Source of the DNA: Deroplatys truncata
Lineage: Eukaryota; Arthropoda; Insecta; Mantodea; Mantidae
DNA length: 64,000 nucleotides
Reading direction: 5' to 3'
Assembly (NCBI GenBank): GCA_030765065.1
Contig: CM060986.1
Coordinates: 72,781,573 to 72,845,572 of the forward strand
Both the position numbers and the translations under genes were made by a program. The notes under the pieces were generated by a model. That model did not search any database and was not told where the DNA came from. It saw only the letters and a program-made list of their open reading frames with translations. This document shows, one piece after another, positions 1 through 9,499 of this stretch (position 1 is the stretch's first letter; each line of letters opens with the position of its first letter).

Positions 1-142
1 ATTGGTAGTCAGGGGCTCGTACATTTAGCCTACAAACAGATTTCAATAATACTGAGAAAGTATATTTTTTGAGCAAACATACAATTTTTTAAATGGAACA
101 ATGCCTAGTTACATCAACTGAATAAAGGTAGGGTAAATTAGA
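1..142. repeat. Left terminal inverted repeat of mariner-like element
   Basis: Begins ATTGGTAGTCAGGGGCTCG and ends at the shared block GGTAGGGTAAATTAGA. It pairs with the split right repeat at about 93% identity by eye. The long (about 142 bp) repeat is unlike the ~30 bp of classical mariners and fits mariner relatives with extended termini. Confidence 0.88.
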
Positions 143-313
143 ATGCCAGTGGTGTTTGTTTCAAGATTCCAGTGCAAATGATTTACGAGAAATCTTATTT
201 TGAAACTTTTACGTACCGACACTTACACAACCTGTGGTAGCACAAACTAAAGAAAAACAAAAGGGAATTACAATACTTCTGTGGATTCTTACAAGTAAAG
301 AGAACTTAGCCCT

Positions 314-1396
314 TCAAAGGTTATGTTTAAAATGACCACCGGCAGCTTCAATACACTCTTCCAGTCTGCCATGGAAAGACTGCTGCACACGTTCTAGCAT
401 TTCAGCGGAAATATCAGAGCAGGCAGCAGTAATACGTCATTTCATATCGTCTGGTGTAGTTGTTACATCCTTGTAGACAGTGTCTTTCAGCCTTCCCCAC
501 AGAAAAAAGTCTAAAGGGGTCAGATCCGGTGAACGGGCCGGCCAAGGTACAGGTCCTCTTCGTCCAATCCAACGATTTGTAAACTATCCGTTGAGACAAG
601 CTGTAGTATTTGTTGCACTATGGGCTGGACAGCCATCATGTTGGCACCACATGTTCCTCCTAATCTGCAAAGGAACGTCTTCTAGCACCTGTGGCAGATG
701 GTCTGTCAGGAGGCTGCGATACTTGTGCGAGTTCATTGTTCCTTCTATGAACAAAGAGCCTATGAGGTGATGGTTCACTATCCCACACCACACGTTTAAA
801 CTCCATGGACGCTGACGTTCCACCTGACGAAGCCAACGGGGATTGTCATCAGACAAATAGTGCATGTTTCTGCGGTTTACTTGGCCATGATTAGTAAAGG
901 TTGCCTCGTCACTAAACAAGAAACATGATGAATCTGGAGTATCATGTCTTAATGCCCAGGTATAAAAGTTAACACGATTCTCAAAATCGTTTCCATGCAG
1001 CTCTTGATGGGGAGAGATATGATAGGGATGGAACCTATGTCGATGGAGAATGCGCAGTACACTTGCCTGACTTATGCCATTTCCATGTGCAATTGTGCGG
1101 GAACTAATTTGCGGATCTACTGCAACGGCAGCCAAAACATTAATTTCTGCCCCTTCTTCAATCACTTGTTTGTTTCTGCGCTTTCTAGGTGATACAGTAC
1201 CACTTTCACGCAATTGGTTGAAGAGGTTGATAAATAATTGCCGAGATGGTTGACGTCTATTGGGATACGTTTCCGCATACACCGTATAGGAAGGAACTGC
1301 ATTCTTCCTACACTCTCCATACACCATGAGCATGTCGACTTTTTCTGCATTAGTAAACCCCATCTTCCACTCACAACTTACTGCTTGAACTGTCAC
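314..1396 (-). pseudogene. Mariner-like transposase, two in-frame stops
   Basis: The frame runs from an ATG at 1394-1396 to a TGA at 314-316, about 360 codons, the usual length for mariner transposases. It is interrupted by TAG at 584-586 and TGA at 437-439, with no frameshift. An N-terminal helix-turn-helix region (residues ~13-65, start GFTNAEKVDM) is followed by the catalytic domain. The acidic residues are D163 in FSDEATF, D254 in QHDGCPAH, and a third Asp at 509-511 in PLDFFLWG, giving 41 residues between the second and third (DD41D). A conserved C-terminal block (ERVQQSFHGRLEECI) is still present. It acts in the nucleus by cut-and-paste at TA sites. Both stops make this copy non-functional; another start, at MGFTNAE, is possible. 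Confidence 0.9.
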
Positions 1397-1586
1397 AAAC
1401 TAACTGACCAGAAAGTCGCAATGCAATCAATGAACAGAAAATACAATGCAAACAAACATAACAACATCGTACCTAGCAACTAAGCAGGTTGAATGGGACA
1501 AACAATTGTCAGGGTGGCAACTTTTCAAAATACGATCTTTTAGTAAACCACTTGCACTAGAATCCTGCAACAAATACCGTTGACTT

Positions 1587-1702
1587 TCTAATTTACCCTA
1601 CCTTTATTCTGTGGATGTAACTAGGCATTGTTCCATTTAAAAAATCGTATGTTTCCTCAAAAAATACACTTTCTCAGTATTATTAAAATCTGTTTATAAG
1701 CT
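1587..1702. repeat. Right terminal inverted repeat, inner portion
   Basis: Complementary to about positions 29-142. It ends with TGTTTATAAGCT (1691-1702), which is also the SINE target duplication and recurs at 2088-2099. Confidence 0.85.
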
Positions 1703-2087
1703 GGCGGCGCCGTGGCCGAGTGGTTAGACCGCTCGCCTCCCACCGAGGCGGACCGGGTTCAATCCCAGGGACCTGCATGTGGGATTTGTGGTGGACGAAG
1801 CGGCGTCTGGGCGGGTTTTCTCCGGGTTCTCCGGTTTCCCCCGCCATTCATTCCACCAACTGCTCCATCATCACCTTTCCTTTCATCCATTTCACCAACA
1901 TTTCGCTTCATCCACTTCCTTCATCCCATACCAGGCATCGGGCTGATCACCCATCCTGGATGTTCTGTCTGATCCATGAGTGTCTACTCCTCGACGGGCC
2001 TCTGACCCCAGGCACCCGCCTGTAAGTCCTGGGGGGTGTAAGTCCTACATAAGAGGAGGGTAAACAGATAATGAATGAATGAATGAA
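1703..2087 (+). mobile_element. tRNA-derived SINE with (GAAT)n tail
   Basis: The head is tRNA-like, with an RNA polymerase III box A (TGGCCGAGTGG, 1713-1723) and box B (GGTTCAATCC, 1756-1765). An unrelated body and a tail of repeated GAAT follow. Twelve-base direct repeats flank it exactly (1691-1702 and 2088-2099), typical of LINE-mediated insertion. The 3' body (GGCTGATCAC, then CTCCTCGAC, then GTAAGTCCTGGGGGGTGTA) recurs in the minus-strand SINE at 40540-41132, so the two families share a tail module. Confidence 0.9.
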
Positions 2088-2099
2088 TGTTTATAAGCT

Positions 2100-2125
2100 A
2101 AATGTACGAACCCCTGACTACCAAT
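2100..2125. repeat. Right terminal inverted repeat, outermost 26 bp
   Basis: Complement of 1-26 with one mismatch. It is displaced from the rest of the right repeat by the SINE. Confidence 0.85.
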
Positions 2126-2308
2126 CAATGCTGTGAAAACTGCACATCAAATGCACTTTCCATTTCCGAAATATTTGCGGTGCAAGTTTTAGGTGATTCA
2201 CCCTGTGTATAAAGGGGATATATGTGAATTTGTCATAGTGGAGCAACTCGTGTTCAGTGATCTCATCAGATTTTCTTAATAATATACCTGGAAGATTTTT
2301 GGGCAAAC
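2126..2308. other. Host or older-element DNA between two transposons
   Basis: 183 bp of A/T-rich sequence separating the mariner-like element from the Polinton target duplication. Around 2190-2212 it holds GGTGATTCACCCTGTGTATA, which on the minus strand resembles a mariner-type terminal repeat (ACAGGGTGAATCACC). It may be a scrap of an older element. No coding sequence seen. Confidence 0.4.
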
Positions 2309-2314
2309 AATGTT
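2309..2314. other. Target-site duplication AATGTT, left
   Basis: AATGTT directly precedes AGTAGGGTAGG and is repeated at 16872-16877 directly after CCTACCCTACT. A 6-bp duplication is the signature of integration by Polinton/Maverick retroviral-type integrase. Confidence 0.88.
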
Positions 2315-2339
2315 AGTAGGGTAGGTAGGACAGAACTGG

Positions 2340-3560
2340 CACACTTTTGCGTTTATATGGGAAAGGATAGGGAAAACGATGGTATATGCGGTGGAAAATG
2401 CGTTTATATGGGGAAGATAGGGACTACGAGGATCGATGCTAGGCCAAGTCATGGGTTGAAGGACTGGGGATGTGTTTTATATGAGAGATACGGGGAATAC
2501 GAGGAGAAGTGTTGGACTAGATAGGGGTTGAGATATGGAATATGCATTTATATGGGAAAGATAAGGAAAACGTGAACAGAGGCTAGGATAGACAGACGCT
2601 GAAGCAGGGGGAATATGAATATATTTACAGGAGAGATAGGGGATACGTGGAGAGATACTAGACTATTCAGGGTTTGAAGGGTAGAGTATGACTTTTTATA
2701 TGAAGAGACGAGGAAAACGAGGGTATATGCTAGGTTGAGAGAACCTTCAAGGAGGAAAAAATGCGTTTATATGGGAGAGATGGGAAAACGAGGAGAGTTC
2801 TGAGGTAGAGCAGGGACTGAAGGAGGGAGAGATATGCTTTATACGACAGAGATAGGGCATGCGAGGGGAGGTGCTAGTGCAGACACAGGTTAAGGAGTAT
2901 GGTATACGTTTATATGAGGAATATATGGAAAACGGGGGGGCAGGCGGTATGATAGACAGAAGCTGGGCCACTTTTGCGTTTATATGGGAAAGGATAGGGA
3001 AAACGAGGGTAGATGCGACAGTTCAAGGAGGAAAATGCGTTTATAGGGGAGAGATAGGGGAAACATGTTCAGATAATAGGCTAGACAGATGCTGAAGGAC
3101 GGGAATATAGACTTATACGGGAGAGATGGGGAAATCCGAGGAGAGGTGCTAGACTAGACTGATGCTGAAGGAGGAGGGGATACGCTTTATACGGAAGAGA
3201 TAGGGAATACGAGGGTCGATGCTAGGCTAGACAGGATTGAAGTAGAGAATGCGTCTTATATGAGAGAGCTAGCAAACCGAGGAGAGGTATTAGGCAGGAA
3301 GGTTTGAATGACAGAGTATGCGTTTATATGGGAAAAGATAGGGAAAACGAAGGTAGGTGCTAGGTTTAGAGTCTTCAAGGAGGAAAATGTATTTATATGA
3401 GAGCGGTAGGGCATACGAGGAGAGGTGCTAGTCTAGACATGGTTTGAGGAGTAGAGTATACGTTTATATGGGAGAAATATGGAAAACGGGAGAGATACAA
3501 GGATAGACAGAGGTTGAAGGAGGAGGAATGTAGGTTTATACGGCAATATAGAGAGTAATT
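2340..3560. repeat. Subterminal degenerate minisatellite, left
   Basis: Roughly 90-110 bp units, each with a GCGTTTATATGGGA-like core, then GATAGGGAAAACGAGG, then GTGCTAGGCTAGACAG and a TTGAAGGAGGA-like spacer. About a dozen imperfect units are visible. It lies between the tip and the ACGTAAC cluster, mirrored in the right arm. Subterminal repeats in transposons often bind transposition or replication proteins; that role here is inference. Confidence 0.8.
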
Positions 3561-3761
3561 CGATTATAAAACTTTTCTCATCCAACGTTACAACACTTAT
3601 ATACTTTTTCTAAACCTTACAAACTTTTTATATGTTAAACAGTAGCGCGCGAGACGGAGAGGGACAAACTGTATATCGGTTTACAGTGAAGTATACGTCT
3701 TAACCTATGCCCACCTTGTATGTTCTGCATCTTCTCATTGTCTATTCATTCCTAACATAAT

Positions 3762-3960
3762 CACGTAACAAGACGTAACCAACAAACGTAACCACGTAAC
3801 AAGACGTAACATAACAGCATGACAAGACGTCACACTAAGTAACATAAGCACGTATCCTCATAACATCACGTGACATCACGTAACCAGAAACGTCACACGA
3901 CGTAACAACACGTAGCAACTATGTAACCAAGTAACAAAACGTAAGAACAACACGTAACCA
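3762..3960. repeat. ACGTAAC motif cluster, left
   Basis: About 200 bp with some ten copies of (C)ACGTAAC or close variants (ACGTGAC, ACGTCAC), mostly in one orientation at irregular spacing of 10-25 bp. Similar to bZIP/CREB-type sites. It could be an enhancer or replication-protein binding array; no function can be shown. Confidence 0.6.
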
Positions 3961-4394
3961 GCCCATTGCTAAGGTAATCTAAGCTAATCCATCCTTCATA
4001 ACTTAGACAATAAGTACGAGAACCTAGCCTAGATTAACCCGACCAATCCAAACGTTCCTCTCATCATCTATTCTACTCAGTCATCGACTAACCTAATCCG
4101 ACTAACCAAAGATAACCTCAATGTTTTATTCAGGTTTTATTATTCGAGAGTTTTAATTGAAAAGTTTACGTCAACATACCTTTATTTTAGTTTGTTGTAG
4201 GCGTCTCTCCCCTTTTTATCTAGGCTTGAGACTAGCACTAGGATTGCTCCTAATGGCAGGGTTACCACCTTCCCTTCCATCTTCTTCTTTCTTCATCGGT
4301 CGTCAGCTAGCTGCATATACAGCACACGGATAACATTCATTTTTTTTAAGATTGTAGACTCACGAGAAAATCTTCATATTCGACTTACATTCTC
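3961..4394. other. 3' flank of left polymerase gene
   Basis: Non-coding. Contains, read on the minus strand, poly(A)-signal hexamers AATAAA at 4182-4187, 4136-4141 and 4125-4130, suitable for ending the polymerase transcript. Otherwise nothing recognised. Confidence 0.5.
4125..4187 (-). terminator. Candidate poly(A) signals for left polymerase
   Basis: Three AATAAA hexamers on the minus strand, 208-270 bp past the stop codon at 4395-4397. They are conserved in the right arm (15019-15080), though conservation is expected from the arm identity. Confidence 0.35.
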
Positions 4395-7300
4395 TTATGC
4401 ACTACTTGTAATGCTGTAATGTCCATAGGCGTATGTCGTTATACCGTCCTCAGCAATAATTCTTTTATCGTCGTATGATGTCAATGTAATTTTATTCACT
4501 TGTACTGTGGCAAGAGCATGCTGTCGCGACAGGATCAGATTCATGGGCGTTCTGATAATTTCTCTGGTTTTAAGGCAGTCAGTATAGCTCTCGAACGTGA
4601 CGTACTGCTTAATAGCACTACGTTTTATGCCTTTAATCTTTTTTATCATTGAACTGTCGATATCTAGGGCATACATTTTAGGTCGTAGCCCTACAAAGCG
4701 TTGAATGATTTTACCATTAGCCTCATCTTTAAATTTCCCAAGTACCTTCTTGTTTAGAGGTGAATAGCATATATGGCTTGTAGGATAATCAGCAGTATCT
4801 AGGTGCTCAAGAAAACGTAGCTTATCCTGGTACACATCTTCAGTTGTAACACGATGAATGAACGAATCAGTGTCCATATACATAAGCTTCAGGTTTTCAG
4901 CTCCATAATACGGTAGCAACACATCATAGTGATACCGGTACATTAATGTCTTGGAGATATCCAACACACTCATACCGATGTATATAGGCTTGTTGAACAC
5001 GATCTGTCGGGAGGCCATATGTACAGCAGCTAGATTAGAAGCATATATAGTCCTGTCGATAAACGTTGGCTTTGCAATTAACTTTTCCAGAGTCTTCTCA
5101 TTTGTCACCAGCCGTATATCCATACGATTACGCAGGTTCTCCATAGTTTTTCCGAACATAGCATTGTTGAACAATTTGTAGAGATCCTTCTCAAAATCAT
5201 TTGCAGCTTGTTGTCGTAGTCTGTTGTTAAATTCCACATACGGTTTTAACCATCGAGACTGTTGGAATTGTAGCACACGATGGATTTTTGTCAACCGTAG
5301 TCCATGATCAAGAGCTTGCTTCAACGCCATGTAATGTAGTACATACTTATTTCGAGGTCCTAGATGAGGTATCAGTTTCTTTGTAGGAGAGTCCTTAGGC
5401 GTCATACACTCAGGCAGGAAAGGTAGATCGTTGTGTAGATCGTGAAGTTCTGCAGGATACTCGATGTCGACTTCTAATATGTAACCGTAAGGATCATCTT
5501 CTTGTAGTCTTTCTAAGTCAATTTTTTCAGGTGATACCCACTCAAATCCACCATAAGGGAGAGCGTGACTCATTGCCCACCCATATTGGTTGTTGGCGTC
5601 CTCATAGGTAATAAATTGGGTTGGTCTCGACGGATCATACTTCTCCATGTAGGTGTTATTAGCCTCCGCATAGCGGTGGGAAACTTGACATAAACCTCCT
5701 CTTATGCCAGATTCCACCATGAGTAATTGATCATAATCCTGTAACAATTCCAGCTGAATTCCAGTGTACAGTAACATGGCATCCCATGTAAGTCCTGGAG
5801 AGGTGAAATAATGTGCAGGTTCGACTTTGTGTGTTTTGAGTGTTTGCTCCCTAAATGTCTCAAAGACATCAGCTAGGAGAAGCACATCAGAGATTAAGTA
5901 GAGGTCGCTGTACTCGCCCAGGTTTCTGACATTAAACAGCTCCCATACATTTTTAGCATGATCGTAGTCAGCATCACTAATTTCCTCTTCATTTAATTTA
6001 TTGTAGAAGGAGTCCTTAGGAGGTAAGCAGGTTTCGTTCACGACGTCCCATGAAGTGATGTAATCATAGGGAAATACACCCTTACGGGTCATCAACTTCA
6101 ACTTGTCTTCTCCGAAGTACTTCAATGTTTCAGGATACGATGTTAGATTTTTTACCAGCTTATCCAAGCTTGTACTTAGGAACCGAAAACTATCCACAAA
6201 CCGGAGCTTTATATCTCCAACATACTTGGAGAATGATATATAGCTTTCTTCAGAGCTAGGAATTACTTCCACTCGCTCACTTGTACATCCCAACTCCTTA
6301 ACAATGAAGTGTGAGTCATATCCGCTGAGGTTGTGCATGAAGACAGGGATATATTTAGGTGTTTTGCAGGCTAAATTACATTCATTATGCAGACTCCCCC
6401 GATATTCACCACTGATGTGATCATGGTCGCGTACTTTATAGTTCTCTTCAGTAAAGGTTTTTCCACACAAGTAGCATACTGTAGAGACGTTAAAATCCAT
6501 CTGCTGTTGATCTGTAAGTTTCAGGGGCATGACAGATTTGTATATATTATTAATCTCCTTTGCAAGGAATGACAGGTATTCCATAAACTTCTGAGCAGCA
6601 TCAACACCACGGTATACATAGGGATGCTTAGGAAGACCAGTTTCCAGATGTTCAACGTCGGTTGATGGTTTAACGTAAACACAGAAGCTCATTGCTGTGT
6701 GCTCTTGATAAGGGGTTGTATAGGAAGTTTCAGGACTGGGAATACACGTATGACATGGAGTGAGAATACTCTCAAAATCCGCATAGATGACGTAAGGTAG
6801 TTTCAGCATCCTCTCCACATTTTTAAACTGTACAATTGATTTCTCCTTTGTAGGCATAACTACCCTTACAACACCATGCTGATTACAGATGGCTGCATGT
6901 TCTTCCAGTTTTTCCAGCCCACTTCGGCCATATCGATTGTCAAAATGTGTAAAGCACCGCTTACAGGTATATATCACTCCATCATGCTTAGTTTTTTGAC
7001 GTCGAACGAGCTTCTCAAAATTCTTGATATATACATAGTGATGTTTTCCACTACTGTCACTCAATAGCAGGAGGTCACAGTGGTCAGGTAGTTCAGTGTC
7101 AGCAACCTTTATCGGATACACTTCATGCTTCTCATCCAGGCCGAAGACGTTGATAGACATCCTATTAAGCTTCTCGAATTTAGGTATTTGAGAAAGCGGA
7201 GTAGGATAGGAAACACAGCTCAAGTCGTACTTATCTTGGAATTGTTCGTATTTGCTCATCCGTTGGGCATTCTCTCCTATGAATTTAGCTAATACAGAGT

Positions 7301-8048
7301 ACATAAAGCATAGCTCATCAGTTAAATTCTGGATGTTAATGCAGGCTTTTCTTGCTTCAACAGATGGCGGTAGTGGTATGTAGCTACTTCCTCGTAACGG
7401 GTTGAACTTGTTGATACGAAGGCGCACCCCTTCCACAGCAAGCAGAGCCCAGTTGCTTCCCTTTAGTTGTGATTCCTCCATTTCAGTAACCAATTTCTTC
7501 ATTTTGGTTTCCAGCATAGAGTCCAGTTCCGTTTCTAGGAAAACAGCTTGATTTCTGGTTTTAAATGTCTTGTCACAGGTTTCTCCGATACTGTTAACAA
7601 ATCTACACTCAGCTAACAGATTAATTTTCAAACTCTTGTGAATACCAAGCTCTTTATGCACAGCCTGGATTATCCGCTGTTTTCCTTCATGCAGGTATAT
7701 ATTCAAGTCCTTAGCCGATTCACATCGTATAAAATACGATTTCAAACGTCCATGGAATGAAGTTTCATATTCTTTCATGTCACACTCCTCCATCGTAGAT
7801 AACAACTCTTGCTTTGACGGTTCTAATCTACGTTTCTTCTCAGGTCTGTTTATTTCACACGCATCTTCGTGTCGACGACCCTTATAACTGTCTTTGAAGG
7901 CTACATTACAATATTTACACTTGAAGAGCTTTTTACAACGTAGCTCATGTCGTCTTTTATCATATCCACGGAGGAACTTCTTACAGCATTTACCACAAGA
8001 ATATCCCGAGACACTAGGAATGATATCCTTATACGAGGACTTATTCAT
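4395..8048 (-). CDS. Protein-primed DNA polymerase B (Polinton type), intact frame
   Basis: 1217 residues. It replicates a linear genome from a protein-bound end, coupling 3'-5' proofreading to strand-displacing synthesis. Visible in order: two CCHC zinc fingers (C18/C21/H34/C38; C44/C47/H60/C64); a third Cys/His cluster (C362, C365, H384, C388); exonuclease motif I in IYADFES (D424, E426); an endonuclease VII/HNH-like insert (C525, C528, then DHDH 541-544, H554, C557); ExoII HNLSGYD (N573, D578); ExoIII YLISD (Y717, D721); polymerase A EDANNQYG (D817); B NNAMFGK (961-967); C MDTDS (D1059, D1061); and KMY (1124-1126). All catalytic residues are present. The start ATG matches the mirrored copy and follows a short A-rich leader. 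The promoter copy just upstream has a mutated TATA (TAGAAATAG), and about 110 bp of leader are missing, so expression is doubtful. Confidence 0.92.
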   Translation of the reverse strand: MNKSSYKDIIPSVSGYSCGKCCKKFLRGYDKRRHELRCKKLFKCKYCNVAFKDSYKGRRHEDACEINRPEKKRRLEPSKQELLSTMEECDMKEYETSFHGRLKSYFIRCESAKDLNIYLHEGKQRIIQAVHKELGIHKSLKINLLAECRFVNSIGETCDKTFKTRNQAVFLETELDSMLETKMKKLVTEMEESQLKGSNWALLAVEGVRLRINKFNPLRGSSYIPLPPSVEARKACINIQNLTDELCFMYSVLAKFIGENAQRMSKYEQFQDKYDLSCVSYPTPLSQIPKFEKLNRMSINVFGLDEKHEVYPIKVADTELPDHCDLLLLSDSSGKHHYVYIKNFEKLVRRQKTKHDGVIYTCKRCFTHFDNRYGRSGLEKLEEHAAICNQHGVVRVVMPTKEKSIVQFKNVERMLKLPYVIYADFESILTPCHTCIPSPETSYTTPYQEHTAMSFCVYVKPSTDVEHLETGLPKHPYVYRGVDAAQKFMEYLSFLAKEINNIYKSVMPLKLTDQQQMDFNVSTVCYLCGKTFTEENYKVRDHDHISGEYRGSLHNECNLACKTPKYIPVFMHNLSGYDSHFIVKELGCTSERVEVIPSSEESYISFSKYVGDIKLRFVDSFRFLSTSLDKLVKNLTSYPETLKYFGEDKLKLMTRKGVFPYDYITSWDVVNETCLPPKDSFYNKLNEEEISDADYDHAKNVWELFNVRNLGEYSDLYLISDVLLLADVFETFREQTLKTHKVEPAHYFTSPGLTWDAMLLYTGIQLELLQDYDQLLMVESGIRGGLCQVSHRYAEANNTYMEKYDPSRPTQFITYEDANNQYGWAMSHALPYGGFEWVSPEKIDLERLQEDDPYGYILEVDIEYPAELHDLHNDLPFLPECMTPKDSPTKKLIPHLGPRNKYVLHYMALKQALDHGLRLTKIHRVLQFQQSRWLKPYVEFNNRLRQQAANDFEKDLYKLFNNAMFGKTMENLRNRMDIRLVTNEKTLEKLIAKPTFIDRTIYASNLAAVHMASRQIVFNKPIYIGMSVLDISKTLMYRYHYDVLLPYYGAENLKLMYMDTDSFIHRVTTEDVYQDKLRFLEHLDTADYPTSHICYSPLNKKVLGKFKDEANGKIIQRFVGLRPKMYALDIDSSMIKKIKGIKRSAIKQYVTFESYTDCLKTREIIRTPMNLILSRQHALATVQVNKITLTSYDDKRIIAEDGITTYAYGHYSITSSA

Positions 8049-8287
8049 TTTTCTTCTTGATATAATAAGGTATGATCAACAGAATGAATTTCAATGCTAG
8101 AGGTTGCTCTATTTCTAGAGGAAGCACGAACCTTTATGCATCAATTATATAACGTATTAACCCTTCTTCAAGGAAATGTACGCCTTGATATCACTTAGAA
8201 AGCTGATTATTTTCTGAGAGAACAGCGATGTTAACACCTCAGAGATGATCAACAGAATGAATTTCAATACTTAAGTTCGCTCTATTT
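8049..8287 (-). promoter_or_regulatory. Left polymerase leader/promoter, partly deleted
   Basis: Mirrors 10825-11152. Relative to the right arm, about 110 bp are missing between GGTAT (8071 region) and GATCAACAG. The proximal TATA reads TAGAAATAG instead of TATAAATAG, and the distal one is rearranged at the arm/centre junction. The remaining sequence contains the leader block with AACATCGCTGTTCTCTC shared by all copies. Confidence 0.55.
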
Positions 8288-8327
8288 CTATAAATAGAGA
8301 TAATATCTATAATTATTTCTATAATCT

Positions 8328-8445
8328 ACATTTTTAAAGCTGCCATGACCGTTATTTGTATTTAGTATAAAGATTGTTATATTTTCATTTTTAAGACTTC
8401 CTTTGTTAAAGATAATGTCTTGCAATCTATTTTTAAATTTCTTTA
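8328..8445. repeat. Inverted repeat, left copy
   Basis: About 118 bp (starting CTACATTTTTAAAGCTGCC) that is the complement of 8858-8976. With the direct repeats beside it, it forms a nested palindrome inside the centre. Confidence 0.8.
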
Positions 8446-8535
8446 AAACCAAAGCGAACGTTAACAACTATAATGGCTGCCTTCATGTGTCGGAAAGCTA
8501 ACATGGCCACAGTCGTCTTTTAGAAGCGGATACTT

Positions 8536-8856
8536 TAGATACTTTAAGCTAAAAAAATACAATACATTTATTAAAACATTTCCTAATTCGATACTATAAG
8601 CTAAAAATCGGAGTAAATCTGAAATAAATTATTGCTCGTAATTACGGGCAAATACAGCGGTTTTAAAAATAAACGAACATTAAAACGTATAAAAATGCGT
8701 ATTGTACACTGATTTTTTGAAGAATGAGAGGAAGAAATTATTGAAAAAAAATCACTAAATAATAGGGTATATACATGAATTTAATTAAATAAGGGCGGAA
8801 AAACTTCTACGCTATTTCCAAAGTATTTCAACGATGAAATTTTAGATTATCTTTGC
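8536..8856 (+). repeat. Direct repeat copy 1 (321 bp)
   Basis: Begins TAGATACTTTAAGCTAAA and ends GATTATCTTTGC. Repeated in the same orientation at 8975-9306 with a few substitutions and small indels. No coding sense. Confidence 0.85.
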
Positions 8857-8857
8857 A

Positions 8858-8976
8858 AAAGAAATTTAAAAATTAGATTGCAAGACATTATCTTTAACAA
8901 AGGAAGTCTTAAAAATGAAAATATAACAATCTTTATACTAAATACAAATAACGGTCATGGCAGCTTTAAAAATGTA
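8858..8976. repeat. Inverted repeat, right copy
   Basis: Complement of 8328-8445. It lies between the two direct repeats, so the order is IR, DR, inverted IR, DR. Confidence 0.8.
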
Positions 8977-9306
8977 GATACTTTAAGCTAAAAAAAATAC
9001 AATACATTTATTAAAACATTTCCTAATTCGATTCTACAAGCTACACATCTGAGTAAATCTGAAAAAAAATTATTGCTCGTAATTACGGGCAAATGCAGCG
9101 GTTTTTAAAAATAAACGAACATTAAAACGTATAAAAATGCATGTTGTACACTGATTTTTTGATGAATGATTGAGATGAGAGGAAGAAATTATTGAAAAAA
9201 TCACTAAATAATAGGGTATATACATGAATTTTAATTAAATAAGGGCTGAAAAACTTCTACGCTATTTCCAAAGTATTTCAACGATGAAATCTTAGATTAT
9301 CTTTGC
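8975..9306 (+). repeat. Direct repeat copy 2 (332 bp)
   Basis: Second copy of 8536-8856. It ends at CTTTGCGAGCG, where single-copy sequence begins. Confidence 0.85.
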
Positions 9307-9499
9307 GAGCGTAGTGAGTACGTTGGTATGAAACTTCTGTATATGCTTCTCTTGTTTATGAGATGTCTAAAATATGCATGTCTCGACATGTCGGTGATAG
9401 GCAAACTGTCCCCGACTGTGACGTCATATGGTGAAAGTTAACGTGTTTAAGCACTGTCGACTGCTAATGAGTTTTGTTTTTACTGTTTTGTTCAGTCAA

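Larger units (their letters stand above)
1..2125 (-). mobile_element. Mariner-like (Tc1/mariner, DD41D-type) DNA transposon, SINE-interrupted
   Basis: The two ends are inverted copies of one another: 1-142 matches the complement of 1587-1702 joined to 2100-2125, with about ten differences and possibly more homology left of the window. A single transposase frame lies between them on the minus strand. A SINE with its own 12-bp target duplication splits the right terminal repeat, so the transposon was resident first. A TA dinucleotide stands just outside GTCAGGGG at each end (6-7 and its mirror), fitting the TA target of this superfamily, but the inverted identity continues past it, so the true tips are uncertain. 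The element is dead through stops in the transposase. Confidence 0.88.
2315..8287. repeat. Left inverted arm (terminal inverted repeat, ~6.0 kb)
   Basis: Read inward from the tip: subterminal minisatellite, ACGTAAC cluster, polymerase 3' flank, polymerase gene (minus strand), leader and promoter. The complement of the whole stretch matches 10825-16871. Identity ends near GCTCTATTT at 8279-8287. Confidence 0.88.

Noticed and set aside
1..29. Exact left tip of the mariner-like element
   Set aside because: The inverted match runs to the window edge, so the tip and its TA duplication cannot be fixed from this sequence.
2747..2971. Open frame in the left subterminal minisatellite (and its mirror at 16163-16459)
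   Set aside because: Composed of translated repeat units, Ser/Tyr/Pro-rich, no motif; a by-product of the repeat.
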